Positions 1-6,951 of a stretch of DNA of 39,743 nucleotides are shown here, one piece after another (position 1 is the stretch's first letter; each line of letters begins with the position of its first letter). The stretch comes from an uncultured Lachnospira sp. (lineage in GTDB: Bacteria > Bacillota > Clostridia > Lachnospirales > Lachnospiraceae): contig CAMHLZ010000032.1 of the NCBI GenBank assembly GCA_946186125.1, forward strand, positions 1 through 39,743, read 5' to 3'. The translations under genes and the position numbers were made by a program. The notes beneath the pieces were generated by a model. It had not been told where the DNA came from. It saw only the letters and a program-made list of their open reading frames with translations, and ran no database searches.

Positions 1-60
1 GAATTAGTTATGAAAAACGTTCCGAGAATAAGGAGCATGTGTGTAAAATAGAAAAGGTTG

Positions 61-81
61 TACTGTAGTCAGCCTACAGTA
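61..81 (-). terminator. Small perfect hairpin downstream of adhesin gene
   Basis: An 8-bp perfect stem (TACTGTAG / CTACAGTA) with a 5-base loop. Read on the minus strand it is followed by a T-rich stretch. It lies beyond the stronger hairpin at 107-148 and may be a second terminator of the minus-strand adhesin transcript. Confidence 0.4.
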
Positions 82-106
82 TAGCGACGTTTTATTATGT
101 TTTAGA

Positions 107-148
107 ACAGCCGACCGGACTGATGTACCAATCAATCCGGTCGGCTGT
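107..148 (-). terminator. Rho-independent-like terminator of the adhesin gene
   Basis: A 13-bp perfect GC-rich stem (ACAGCCGACCGGA paired with TCCGGTCGGCTGT) with a 16-base loop, starting 13 bp after the minus-strand stop codon at 161. The tail after the stem on the minus strand is only moderately T-rich (TCTAAAAC), so termination may be helped by the second hairpin at 61-81. Confidence 0.7.
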
Positions 149-160
149 TTATGCTCATTT

Positions 161-3100
161 TTATTTTACTGTTACTTTTATTTTTTTACTATATGCTCCG
201 CTATTAGCTATGTTTTTACTAAAAGCGCATACTCTTACGTAATACGTTTTACCCGATGTAAGCTTTGTTATCTTTATATTCTTTTTACTTGAAGATACAT
301 TTATATTTTTGCAACCGGTTTTAAATTTTTTGTCAGTCGAATACTGTACTATATATCCCGAACCTGATGTGTCCTGCCATTTAACTTTGATTGCTTTTTT
401 TGCTGCTTTAACTGTTACACCTGATACTTTAGCAGGTATTGTAGTCATGGCAACTGCTTTACTAAATGATGCAGTCTTGATTTTACCGTTTACTTTTACA
501 TAGGCTCTTACCTTGAACTTGTAAATTGTGCCGGCAGATAACTTTTTATTTACGTATGTAGTTTTATTAGTCGTTGCTATCCTTTTGTATTTGCCGTCTG
601 ATTTCAATCTAAAAATCTGATAACCGTCTGCTCCTTCCAAAGTATTCCATGTTAAACTTATGGAACTCTTTGAGTTTTTACTTTGACGAAGCCCATTTAC
701 CTTGCCTGTTAATTCCGGTTCTTCCGGTTTTGTTGTTGTTTCTTCCGACTTTGTCGTAGTCTCTTCCGGCTTTGTTGTTGTCTCCTCCGGTTTTGTTGTT
801 GTCTCGATTGGTTTTGTTGTTGTCTCTTCCGGCTTTGTCGTAGTCTCTTCCGGCTTTGTTGTTGTCTCTTCCGGCTTTCTGGTTATTGTAACCATAACAG
901 AGCAACTTTCTTCTTCATAGTTTTCTTTATCATCATTATTATAAACAGCTTTTACAGTAAGAGATTTTCCTGCTACAAGTTCCTTATCAGAATCCTCTGA
1001 AGACCATACCCAGCCTTCCGGAAGCTGTATATCACTAACTTTGCTGTATGCAACATCATTCATTACTGACTTTGGAGCATTTGTGATTGTTTTCGCTTTA
1101 TTAATTTTTACTTCCACGTAATCTGCTGCTGTATCGTTGTGATTTTCATCTCCGATGGCTTTGTACCATACGTAATAGGTTCCGGCATCCGTCGCTGTCG
1201 GGATGGATGTTGTATAAAGCGATTCATCAGGTGCAGTATTCTCTGTTGTTACTACGTAGTACATAGTTCCGCCGACAACACTTCCTGCATTAACAAGCGG
1301 CTGAGCGGATCTGTTAAATACCAGATTTTCATTCGCCGTTGGTACAGTAATATCTGCCTTGTTCACCTTTATCTTAACATTGCAGGATATCGTTTCATAA
1401 CTCTCTGTATCTGTCGGAGTAAATAACACTTCATATTCTGTACTATTGCTATCTGCTACTGCCGGTTTTGTTGTCCCGGTTTGCCATGAAAATTGTCCTT
1501 CGACAACGTTACCATTATTCGTTGCGATACCGCCTGTCAGGCTGCTTTCGGAAAGATTTTGTCCATAGGTGATTTCTGATGCGACAGGCAGTTCTGATAT
1601 CCCAGGGGTTGCCTTACCTACTGTTAAGCTAAATTCATCCGAAGCACTTACACCACCACCATTAACTACTGTAACTTTCGCTTTATAAGTTCCCACAGAA
1701 AGACCGGATTTTGGTTGGATGTGAATCTCTCTGTCATATACGCTTGGAACCAAAGATTTTCGATAATAATTCGGATAAATGTTTGTCAGGCTTCCGCTAA
1801 GCGTGAACTTATCAGCATCGGCTCCCTCCAGTTTTATTGAAGTAACTTTAGTTTCGATGTTACCGGTATAGGTAATAGTAACCTCTCTCGTAGGAAAATA
1901 TCCATCGTAGTATACCAAATCAAATGTAGGAGCAGTCACGGACATACCATAAGTCGGACTTAATACCTTAAATTTCACCTGAGTCGTCGCAGTTTCACCA
2001 TCGCTGCAAGTCACATTAAGTACAGCCGTATAGGTTCCCGCACTTTTGCCGGTCACAGGCCGTATATAATAATTATCTTGAGCCGTATTTCCCGCCGGAA
2101 TGTCGATACTGTTTTTATTGCTATCCAGCGAGAAACAATCCGCATCTGCACCTGAAAGTGACACGGAACTAATCGTTTTTAGATTACTACCGCTATTAGT
2201 AATGAATATACTACTCGTAGTCGTACCGGTATAACCCTCGACATAATCATTTTCCGCCACTCCCGGTGCACTTACCGTAAGTTCGTGAGGCTTAACAATA
2301 AATGATGTCTGTGCCGTCACAGTCTTACTGTCGCCGTAGTTTATGGTTACAACCGCCCTATACGTTCCAGCAGTAAGTCCATCCTTTGGCTGAATAGTAT
2401 AACTCGTATCTGTACCTCCTGCCACAAGAGTTGTGCCGTCCGTCTTGTTCAATTCAAACTCTTCTATATTATCAATGGATACAGATTCTATATTGACAGA
2501 TTCGCTGAAACTATGAAGTGTAATCGCTTTTGCATCAGGTGTTGCATAGTCCTCGAACACTGTATTAAAATCTTCCAAAGCAGCTTCAAACGGTTCGGTA
2601 ATCTCCGCAAACACTGCCGTAACAGTAACGGGATAAGCAGGCATAATAAATGTACGTTTGTTACCGGTACCGTTTACCGGTACTGATTGCGTATTATCAT
2701 CCGTTTTTGTAACATTAAGTGAGCTGAGACGATACCCTGACTCCGGTGCAATACTAAGTGTAACTGTCTCACCATCAAAATATCCGCTTTGAAGCGAAGA
2801 ATCGCTTTTGGTTACGCTGCCATTTGACATATCTGCAAGTGTTACATCGGAAATCGTCGCGGGAACCAGCTTATTCCCATCCAACGGTGAATTGTAATTC
2901 GGGTCAGTATGAAATGCACCACTATATGCATTAGAATTATCAATGCATTTGACAGGTTTTGCAAATGTAAAATCATTACAACACCATTTTTTAGCATAAA
3001 AACTGTCAGAAGCACTGCGCCAATTAAATGTAAAACCTGAAGTGTTAAAGTACAGTCTGCCGCTCTCACCATCAATGTTTACATTACCTCCATTGAAAGC

Positions 3101-4339
3101 TAAATTGCTTACCTGTACTACATCAATGTCTGATCTGCCATAAATATTAATATTTCCTCCATTCAACACTAAAGAATTCACATCCACCGCCCGTGCATAG
3201 CCTGATTGTGCAGTTGTTGCATTTAGTGTTCCTGCACTTTTTCCGCTACTCTGTGCGTAAAAGGTAAGACTATCATTACTGTTTGCACCAACAAAACATT
3301 CAGCTATAGCGTCGACTGTCAGAGTTTTGCCATTTACCAGAATAATGTGAACATCGCCGTCGATGGTGATGGTGCCTGAGTATGCGATGTTACTGTTCAC
3401 AACATACCATCCCGACGAAAGTGTGGTGCTTCCGCCACCTGTAAGTACACTTAAGATCTCACAATTTTTCTCGGTGCCATTTGTATCGATATATTTATAG
3501 CCGTCTCCAACGGTGAAAGTAAGAGTTTTAGTGCCTATATACGGGGTCATTCCTTTAACCGTCAGAACATAGTCTCCTTCTTCCTGTACTGTAGCAACGG
3601 TGTTGCCGTCCTTTGTAATTGCAACGCTATAGTCAGTGTCTTTCGTCAGCACCGTACCATCTGCTGCCTTAACAGTATATACAGGTGTGATTTCGCTACC
3701 CGTGTGCTTGTAGAAAGTAGTTCCCGTCAGCGTTCCGTTGTCGGTAAGGTCATGATAAAGATCCACGCCGCTGATAAAACTGAACTCTGCAAGCTGAAAT
3801 TCGCTTCCACTTTTTATGCTGTTGATTTCAAAGCGAAAATACTGATATTCCGCAGAGTTGTTGATTACAAAACGATAATCTGTTGTGTTTTTCGCTCCCA
3901 GCACCATGTCATCCGTAACTGTCGTGAGTGTCGTCCAATCCTCGTCGTTCTCGTTCACTTTTGCCTTGATTGTCCAGCTTGCAGGGTTACGTCCCGGATA
4001 ATTTGCGGTATCACCACCCGTGGTCAGTATATAGCCTGTAGGCGTAATCGCCTCATCACTGTGGAACTCGATATAAGTCGGGCTTCCCGGCGATATAACG
4101 CACCATTTAGTGTCTTTATCACCATCCACAAGACTTCCATATTCTTCGTTATATCCTGCTCCCCCTGTTCCTCCGGTGGCTTTAAAACCAGAGTGTATGG
4201 TTTCGCTCGCATCCGTTCCCTCTGTATTCGCCTTAGCATTTACGCTGACTGATAATCCATCTATCGGAATCATTCCCAGCACAAGTGCATACGAGAGTAC
4301 AACTGCTAAAATTCTTTCTTTGATTCGTTTTCGTTTCAT
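161..4339 (-). CDS. Large secreted multidomain adhesin-like protein (F5/8C-like, Ig-like repeats, KPEETTT linker, two FN3)
   Basis: A secreted protein of about 1392 aa. The start is set at 4339 because GGAGG stands 7 bases before this ATG; an ATG two codons upstream is too close to it. A signal peptide (basic start, hydrophobic core, VNAKA) is followed by a discoidin/F5-8C-like sugar-binding domain (about 50-190), a beta-helix-like Gly/Asn-rich segment with 'LNGGNINIYG' motifs (about 300-440), an InlB/Flg_new-like repeat (about 490-590), three Ig-like repeats of about 100 aa sharing a 'GxSxGTYxAxV' core, MBG-like domains, eight KPEETTT units and two fibronectin III domains at the C-terminus. 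No LPXTG or transmembrane anchor is visible, so attachment is unknown. It lies 44 bp after a pseudo-receiver gene and is probably co-transcribed with it. The ligand is not predictable; a carbohydrate is inferred. Confidence 0.85.
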   Translation of the reverse strand: MKRKRIKERILAVVLSYALVLGMIPIDGLSVSVNAKANTEGTDASETIHSGFKATGGTGGAGYNEEYGSLVDGDKDTKWCVISPGSPTYIEFHSDEAITPTGYILTTGGDTANYPGRNPASWTIKAKVNENDEDWTTLTTVTDDMVLGAKNTTDYRFVINNSAEYQYFRFEINSIKSGSEFQLAEFSFISGVDLYHDLTDNGTLTGTTFYKHTGSEITPVYTVKAADGTVLTKDTDYSVAITKDGNTVATVQEEGDYVLTVKGMTPYIGTKTLTFTVGDGYKYIDTNGTEKNCEILSVLTGGGSTTLSSGWYVVNSNIAYSGTITIDGDVHIILVNGKTLTVDAIAECFVGANSNDSLTFYAQSSGKSAGTLNATTAQSGYARAVDVNSLVLNGGNINIYGRSDIDVVQVSNLAFNGGNVNIDGESGRLYFNTSGFTFNWRSASDSFYAKKWCCNDFTFAKPVKCIDNSNAYSGAFHTDPNYNSPLDGNKLVPATISDVTLADMSNGSVTKSDSSLQSGYFDGETVTLSIAPESGYRLSSLNVTKTDDNTQSVPVNGTGNKRTFIMPAYPVTVTAVFAEITEPFEAALEDFNTVFEDYATPDAKAITLHSFSESVNIESVSIDNIEEFELNKTDGTTLVAGGTDTSYTIQPKDGLTAGTYRAVVTINYGDSKTVTAQTSFIVKPHELTVSAPGVAENDYVEGYTGTTTSSIFITNSGSNLKTISSVSLSGADADCFSLDSNKNSIDIPAGNTAQDNYYIRPVTGKSAGTYTAVLNVTCSDGETATTQVKFKVLSPTYGMSVTAPTFDLVYYDGYFPTREVTITYTGNIETKVTSIKLEGADADKFTLSGSLTNIYPNYYRKSLVPSVYDREIHIQPKSGLSVGTYKAKVTVVNGGGVSASDEFSLTVGKATPGISELPVASEITYGQNLSESSLTGGIATNNGNVVEGQFSWQTGTTKPAVADSNSTEYEVLFTPTDTESYETISCNVKIKVNKADITVPTANENLVFNRSAQPLVNAGSVVGGTMYYVVTTENTAPDESLYTTSIPTATDAGTYYVWYKAIGDENHNDTAADYVEVKINKAKTITNAPKSVMNDVAYSKVSDIQLPEGWVWSSEDSDKELVAGKSLTVKAVYNNDDKENYEEESCSVMVTITRKPEETTTKPEETTTKPEETTTKPIETTTKPEETTTKPEETTTKSEETTTKPEEPELTGKVNGLRQSKNSKSSISLTWNTLEGADGYQIFRLKSDGKYKRIATTNKTTYVNKKLSAGTIYKFKVRAYVKVNGKIKTASFSKAVAMTTIPAKVSGVTVKAAKKAIKVKWQDTSGSGYIVQYSTDKKFKTGCKNINVSSSKKNIKITKLTSGKTYYVRVCAFSKNIANSGAYSKKIKVTVK
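715..882. repeat. 21-bp tandem repeat encoding KPEETTT linker
   Basis: About eight in-frame copies of a 21-bp unit encode KPEETTT with variants KPIETTT and KSEETTT. The encoded stretch is a Thr-rich, probably O-glycosylatable or cell-wall-spanning linker before the C-terminal FN3 pair. Near-identical copies make it prone to length change by slippage. Confidence 0.85.
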
Positions 4340-4383
4340 TGTCATTCCTCCATTTTATTTTTTCTATAACTTATATGTTTTCT

Positions 4384-4782
4384 TTATTCGGATCCACGCC
4401 GCCTTTCTTCCGGTGTGAATCTCCATTCATACCTATGCGGACATTTCGGAATCACTTCCCTTACAGACCTTGAAATTCTTTCCTGCGTAAAGGGGCGCAC
4501 GATAAAGTCATGGATATGATGTCTGGTTGCCACAGAAGCAAAATCCTTATCGCTCGTAATCCATATAATCTGCGTATCGGGATAACGCTCGCTTAGTGAT
4601 TCCACCACATTCATGCCCTTTGCTCCTTCTAATGCCACAACCACCAGGTCATATTCATGCTCATAGTGGCAGAATCCGTCTGCCGGATCACGATAGATGT
4701 CGATCAGCTCCGCTTCTTTTTCGAGAATGTTGCAGAGCATTTTGTATTCTTCCTCGTTTTTTTCATAGATTACGGCCTCCAT
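4384..4782 (-). CDS. Stand-alone CheY-like pseudo-receiver protein
   Basis: 132 aa with the beta-alpha order of a response-regulator receiver and no output domain. Start: AGGAGG six bases before the ATG. The usual acidic pair after the first strand reads Glu7-Lys8; the phospho-acceptor position in 'DLVVVALEG' is Ala50 rather than Asp; Thr76/Ser77 of the switch are kept; the conserved Lys before Pro-Phe is Arg96 ('FIVRPF'). It therefore should not take phosphate in the usual way and may act as a protein-interaction module. It precedes the adhesin gene on the same strand, suggesting a shared transcript. Family assignment rests on fold-like pattern and motif positions. Confidence 0.7.
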   Translation of the reverse strand: MEAVIYEKNEEEYKMLCNILEKEAELIDIYRDPADGFCHYEHEYDLVVVALEGAKGMNVVESLSERYPDTQIIWITSDKDFASVATRHHIHDFIVRPFTQERISRSVREVIPKCPHRYEWRFTPEERRRGSE

Positions 4783-4844
4783 TTCTCACCTCCTGTTTCT
4801 AGTAGAGCGAATAATAAGTAACTGACACATTCACTTGATAAATT

Positions 4845-4929
4845 TTCCACTTTCTGCGTTGTCGTCAATCGACGTAGATGGAATCATAGTCAAATATAAA
4901 GTGGGTGTATTTAAAAACGACTATACTAG
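4845..4929. mobile_element. Partial MITE copy (right half, same family as 36694-36858)
   Basis: Positions 4891-4929 are a 39-bp exact copy of 36820-36858, the right terminal inverted repeat of the intact MITE. The central palindrome with arms CGTC/GACG (4863-4874) is also shared. The left half is not recognisable beyond a CTAGTAGAG at 4799, so this copy is decayed. It lies upstream of the pseudo-receiver gene and could alter its promoter. Confidence 0.65.
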
Positions 4930-4980
4930 CTATAATAACTTATCACAAAGTATAACATTGCATCTATTTATTTCAATATA

Positions 4981-5014
4981 TCTGTGACAAACAGTACAGG
5001 TCTGTGACAAACGG
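4981..5014. promoter_or_regulatory. Tandem direct repeat TCTGTGACAAACRG, 20-bp period
   Basis: TCTGTGACAAACAG at 4981-4994 and TCTGTGACAAACGG at 5001-5014, start-to-start distance 20 bp. Two same-face direct half-sites are the usual layout for LytTR-type regulators, and the reverse complement core (GTTTGT) resembles the published AgrA/LytTR half-site pattern with one mismatch in each copy. The site sits 100 bp before a relic LytTR-type regulator on the plus strand and 200 bp from the pseudo-receiver gene on the minus strand. Confidence 0.55.
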
Positions 5015-5114
5015 CAAATTTTATCGTCAGAAGAGAGTTAATTTTTTTATAGAAACCGGCAGTCTTTTATGCTATCATTAGACTGGTTTTTTTACACGAA
5101 AGGAGTTGTGACAG

Positions 5115-5306
5115 ATGAACATTGCGATTGTTGATGACCTTTCCTCTGAAAGTGATGCACTAAGGAATATACTAAATGAATATGCAGCTATCAACAGGCT
5201 TACCTTTTCCATCCATGCCTATGATTATATTGAAAAGCCGACTAAGAGAGATAAGCTGTTCCGTGTAATGGACGATATTCTGGAAAATGACAACCGCTTA
5301 TCCTGA
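5115..5306 (+). pseudogene. Internally deleted LytTR-family response regulator (relic)
   Basis: Starts like a LytTR-family receiver (MNIAIVDD) behind an AAGGAG site, but after about 33 residues it jumps from 'TFSIH' straight to 'AYDYIEKPTKRDKLF', which is normally the end of the receiver. The segment with the phospho-acceptor Asp is missing, and so is the whole C-terminal LytTR DNA-binding domain. The reading frame stays open across the deletion. It is followed two bases after its stop by a truncated sensor kinase, so both are remains of one two-component operon. Confidence 0.8.
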
Positions 5307-5308
5307 GC

Positions 5309-5785
5309 ATGATTATCACCGCACTGCTTTTCTATCCGGTGATGAAATACGGAAGTATTCTCATTGACAGACTACTCCTTCCTCATGTGTGGTACACGAC
5401 GGTTCCGATATCTATCCTGTTCTTATCGATAAATCTGATGATTCGCCCGCAGAAGTACCAGACACTCTATACCAATAAAGTTTTTCTTGCCTTTTGGGGG
5501 TCGCTTGCCATGATGACCGCTACCCTGCTCCTTCTGACTGTCATCTTTTATTTTATAGTTTCGGGAATTCTTAGAGAGATGGAGACGATTCAGAAGAACC
5601 GTATGCTTGAGATGCAGCAGAGCCAGTATATAAAACAGCAGAATTATATACAGACGACCGCCACCGAACGACACAACTTCCGCCAGACCATCCGGACATT
5701 GGAAAGTCTTGCCGAGGCAAAGGACTACGAAGCCGTAATGAATATAATTAAGCAGGAGACCCGCTTTCGCGAATCTCCTGCTTAA
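5309..5785 (+). pseudogene. Truncated GHKL-type sensor histidine kinase (relic)
   Basis: 158 codons. Two or three hydrophobic segments (about 1-30 and 55-85) lead to a coiled coil and the dimerisation motif 'RHNFRQTIRTLESLAEAKDY', in which the His is the usual phosphorylation site of AgrC-like/GHKL kinases. The first membrane helices and the whole ATP-binding domain are missing. The last residues (RFRESPA) are read-through into the hairpin at 5748-5785, so the gene was cut at that repeat. Confidence 0.8.
5748..5785. terminator. AGGAGA...TCTCCT hairpin, copy 1 (bidirectional)
   Basis: Perfect 12-bp stem TTAAGCAGGAGA / TCTCCTGCTTAA with an inner CGC/GCG pair. It lies 31 bp after the stop of the minus-strand Rpn gene and at the broken end of the plus-strand kinase relic; T-rich sequence follows it on the plus strand. 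It belongs to a family of four related hairpins in the window. Confidence 0.7.
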
Positions 5786-5816
5786 TATTTTTATATCTAC
5801 AACATCATCCCCTTGG

Positions 5817-6008
5817 TTATTCTGAAATGATATTTTGCACTTCTTTAATCAATTCCAACGAATATCCACATAAATCTGCCACTTCTTCTACAGACTTTCC
5901 TTTTTTTAACAGTCTCTCAATTATTCTATGTTGTTCATCATTTATTCCTTCTTTGTGTCCTTCTATTATTCCTTCTTTCCGCTTATCCATATCTCTCATA
6001 CTTAACAT
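5817..6008 (-). other. Possible internal start giving a short Rpn C-terminal product (RpnS-like)
   Basis: Inside the Rpn gene a GGAGG (6021-6025 on the minus strand) stands 12 bases before an in-frame ATG at 6008 (Met240, 'MLSMRDMDKR'). Use of it would yield a 63-aa C-terminal protein. The same SD and ATG are conserved in copy 2. The spacing is longer than ideal, so this is a prediction. Confidence 0.35.
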
Positions 6009-6725
6009 AACAAACTCTCGCCTCCATTCTTTATTCTTTCGTGCTTTGTTTACTGCTTCTTCAAGTTTCTTTACGTACTCATCATCTGTCGTTTTTCCTG
6101 CTACATAGTTCAAGAATTCTTTTAGCGTGCCATGTACATCTTCTTCCGTGCCTGATGCATTCAGTAAAATATTTGTTGTTCCATCACCCATTTCCAGATT
6201 ATTTATTTCATGACATCTGTTTGTAAATGTATATCTGTGAAGTCCCTTTTTATAATAATCAAATGTACATATCGTTATAATATATCTGTCATTTAAATCT
6301 TCATAATGCTCGCCTTTTTCCAATGTTACCACATCTGACATTGAACCGTAATATCGCATTCTCATCGGCATATTTCTCAGGTCGATTACCTGCATTTCTA
6401 TATCGATAACTGTTCCTTTATTACTTTTTACAAATACATCAAATCTTACTCCGTGTATATCATTTCCTATGTTTATTTCTTTTTGTGATGTCAGCTCAAA
6501 ATCTTTAAATTCCAGCTCCGGTATTATTATACGGATTAGCCCTGCAAGTAATTCCTTGTCCTGCATTACTTTACAGAATATAAAATCATTTGTTATCTTT
6601 AAGTTATTCCATTCTTTTGCAATTTTCTCAGATTTGTTTTCCAAATCCCTCAATTTTTCTTCAGGCATTCCTTCTGTATATATGCCTGTTTCATTCATTA
6701 CTTCTCTAACCAATTCATTCATCAT
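5817..6725 (-). CDS. Rpn-family PD-(D/E)XK nuclease (putative transposase-like), copy 1
   Basis: 302 aa. The pattern 'NDFIFCKVM' near residue 46, 'GVRFDVFVK' with Asp96, and 'VIDIEMQ' with Glu110-x-Gln112 is the D-ExQ active site of the Rpn/PDDEXK_2 nucleases. Members cut DNA and promote recombination, and several act as anti-phage toxins restrained by a short product made from an internal start. AAGGAG stands eight bases before the ATG. The C-terminal 40 residues (after 'EGIIEGHKEG') are unrelated to those of copy 2 at 27139, while the first 260 are highly similar. It is flanked by hairpins 5748-5785 and 6845-6874 and follows the cysteine-peptidase gene. Confidence 0.9.
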   Translation of the reverse strand: MMNELVREVMNETGIYTEGMPEEKLRDLENKSEKIAKEWNNLKITNDFIFCKVMQDKELLAGLIRIIIPELEFKDFELTSQKEINIGNDIHGVRFDVFVKSNKGTVIDIEMQVIDLRNMPMRMRYYGSMSDVVTLEKGEHYEDLNDRYIITICTFDYYKKGLHRYTFTNRCHEINNLEMGDGTTNILLNASGTEEDVHGTLKEFLNYVAGKTTDDEYVKKLEEAVNKARKNKEWRREFVMLSMRDMDKRKEGIIEGHKEGINDEQHRIIERLLKKGKSVEEVADLCGYSLELIKEVQNIISE

Positions 6726-6844
6726 TTTTCTAACTCCTTCTCATAATATCATAATTATTTAACTTTATCCAGCGCATTTATTTAAACATTATACCATATC
6801 ACAAAATATATCAAGTGACATTAGTGCGAATTATTTACTTAAAA

Positions 6845-6874
6845 ACAGGAGACCCGCCTTCGCGAATCTCCTGT
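6845..6874 (-). terminator. AGGAGA...TCTCCT hairpin, copy 2; terminator after cysteine peptidase 1
   Basis: Stem ACAGGAGA / TCTCCTGT with inner CGC/GCG, followed on the minus strand by TTTTTAAG. It is a good intrinsic terminator for the peptidase transcript and stands 120 bp upstream of the Rpn start codon, the same distance as in the duplicate locus at 28158. Confidence 0.75.
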
Positions 6875-6892
6875 CACTTGCCTTATTAACCT

Positions 6893-6930
6893 GAGATATT
6901 TCACAATCCCAATTAATTGCGAAACATCTC
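6893..6930 (-). terminator. Imperfect hairpin directly after cysteine peptidase 1
   Basis: Arms GAGATATTTCACAAT and ATTGCGAAACATCTC pair over 15 bases with two mismatches. It lies between the peptidase stop at 6952 and the stronger terminator at 6845-6874, and could protect the mRNA 3' end. There is no clear T tail. Confidence 0.45.
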
Positions 6931-6951
6931 CGGTTTTTATTTGTTTTTATA

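Noticed and set aside
702-920. Tandem repeats at 715-882 as a CRISPR array
   Set aside because: Units are contiguous 21-mers without spacers and encode an in-frame KPEETTT linker.
5817-6725. Rpn gene as a complete insertion sequence
   Set aside because: No terminal inverted repeats with target duplication were found; the flanking hairpins look mainly like terminators and the gene was duplicated with its neighbour.
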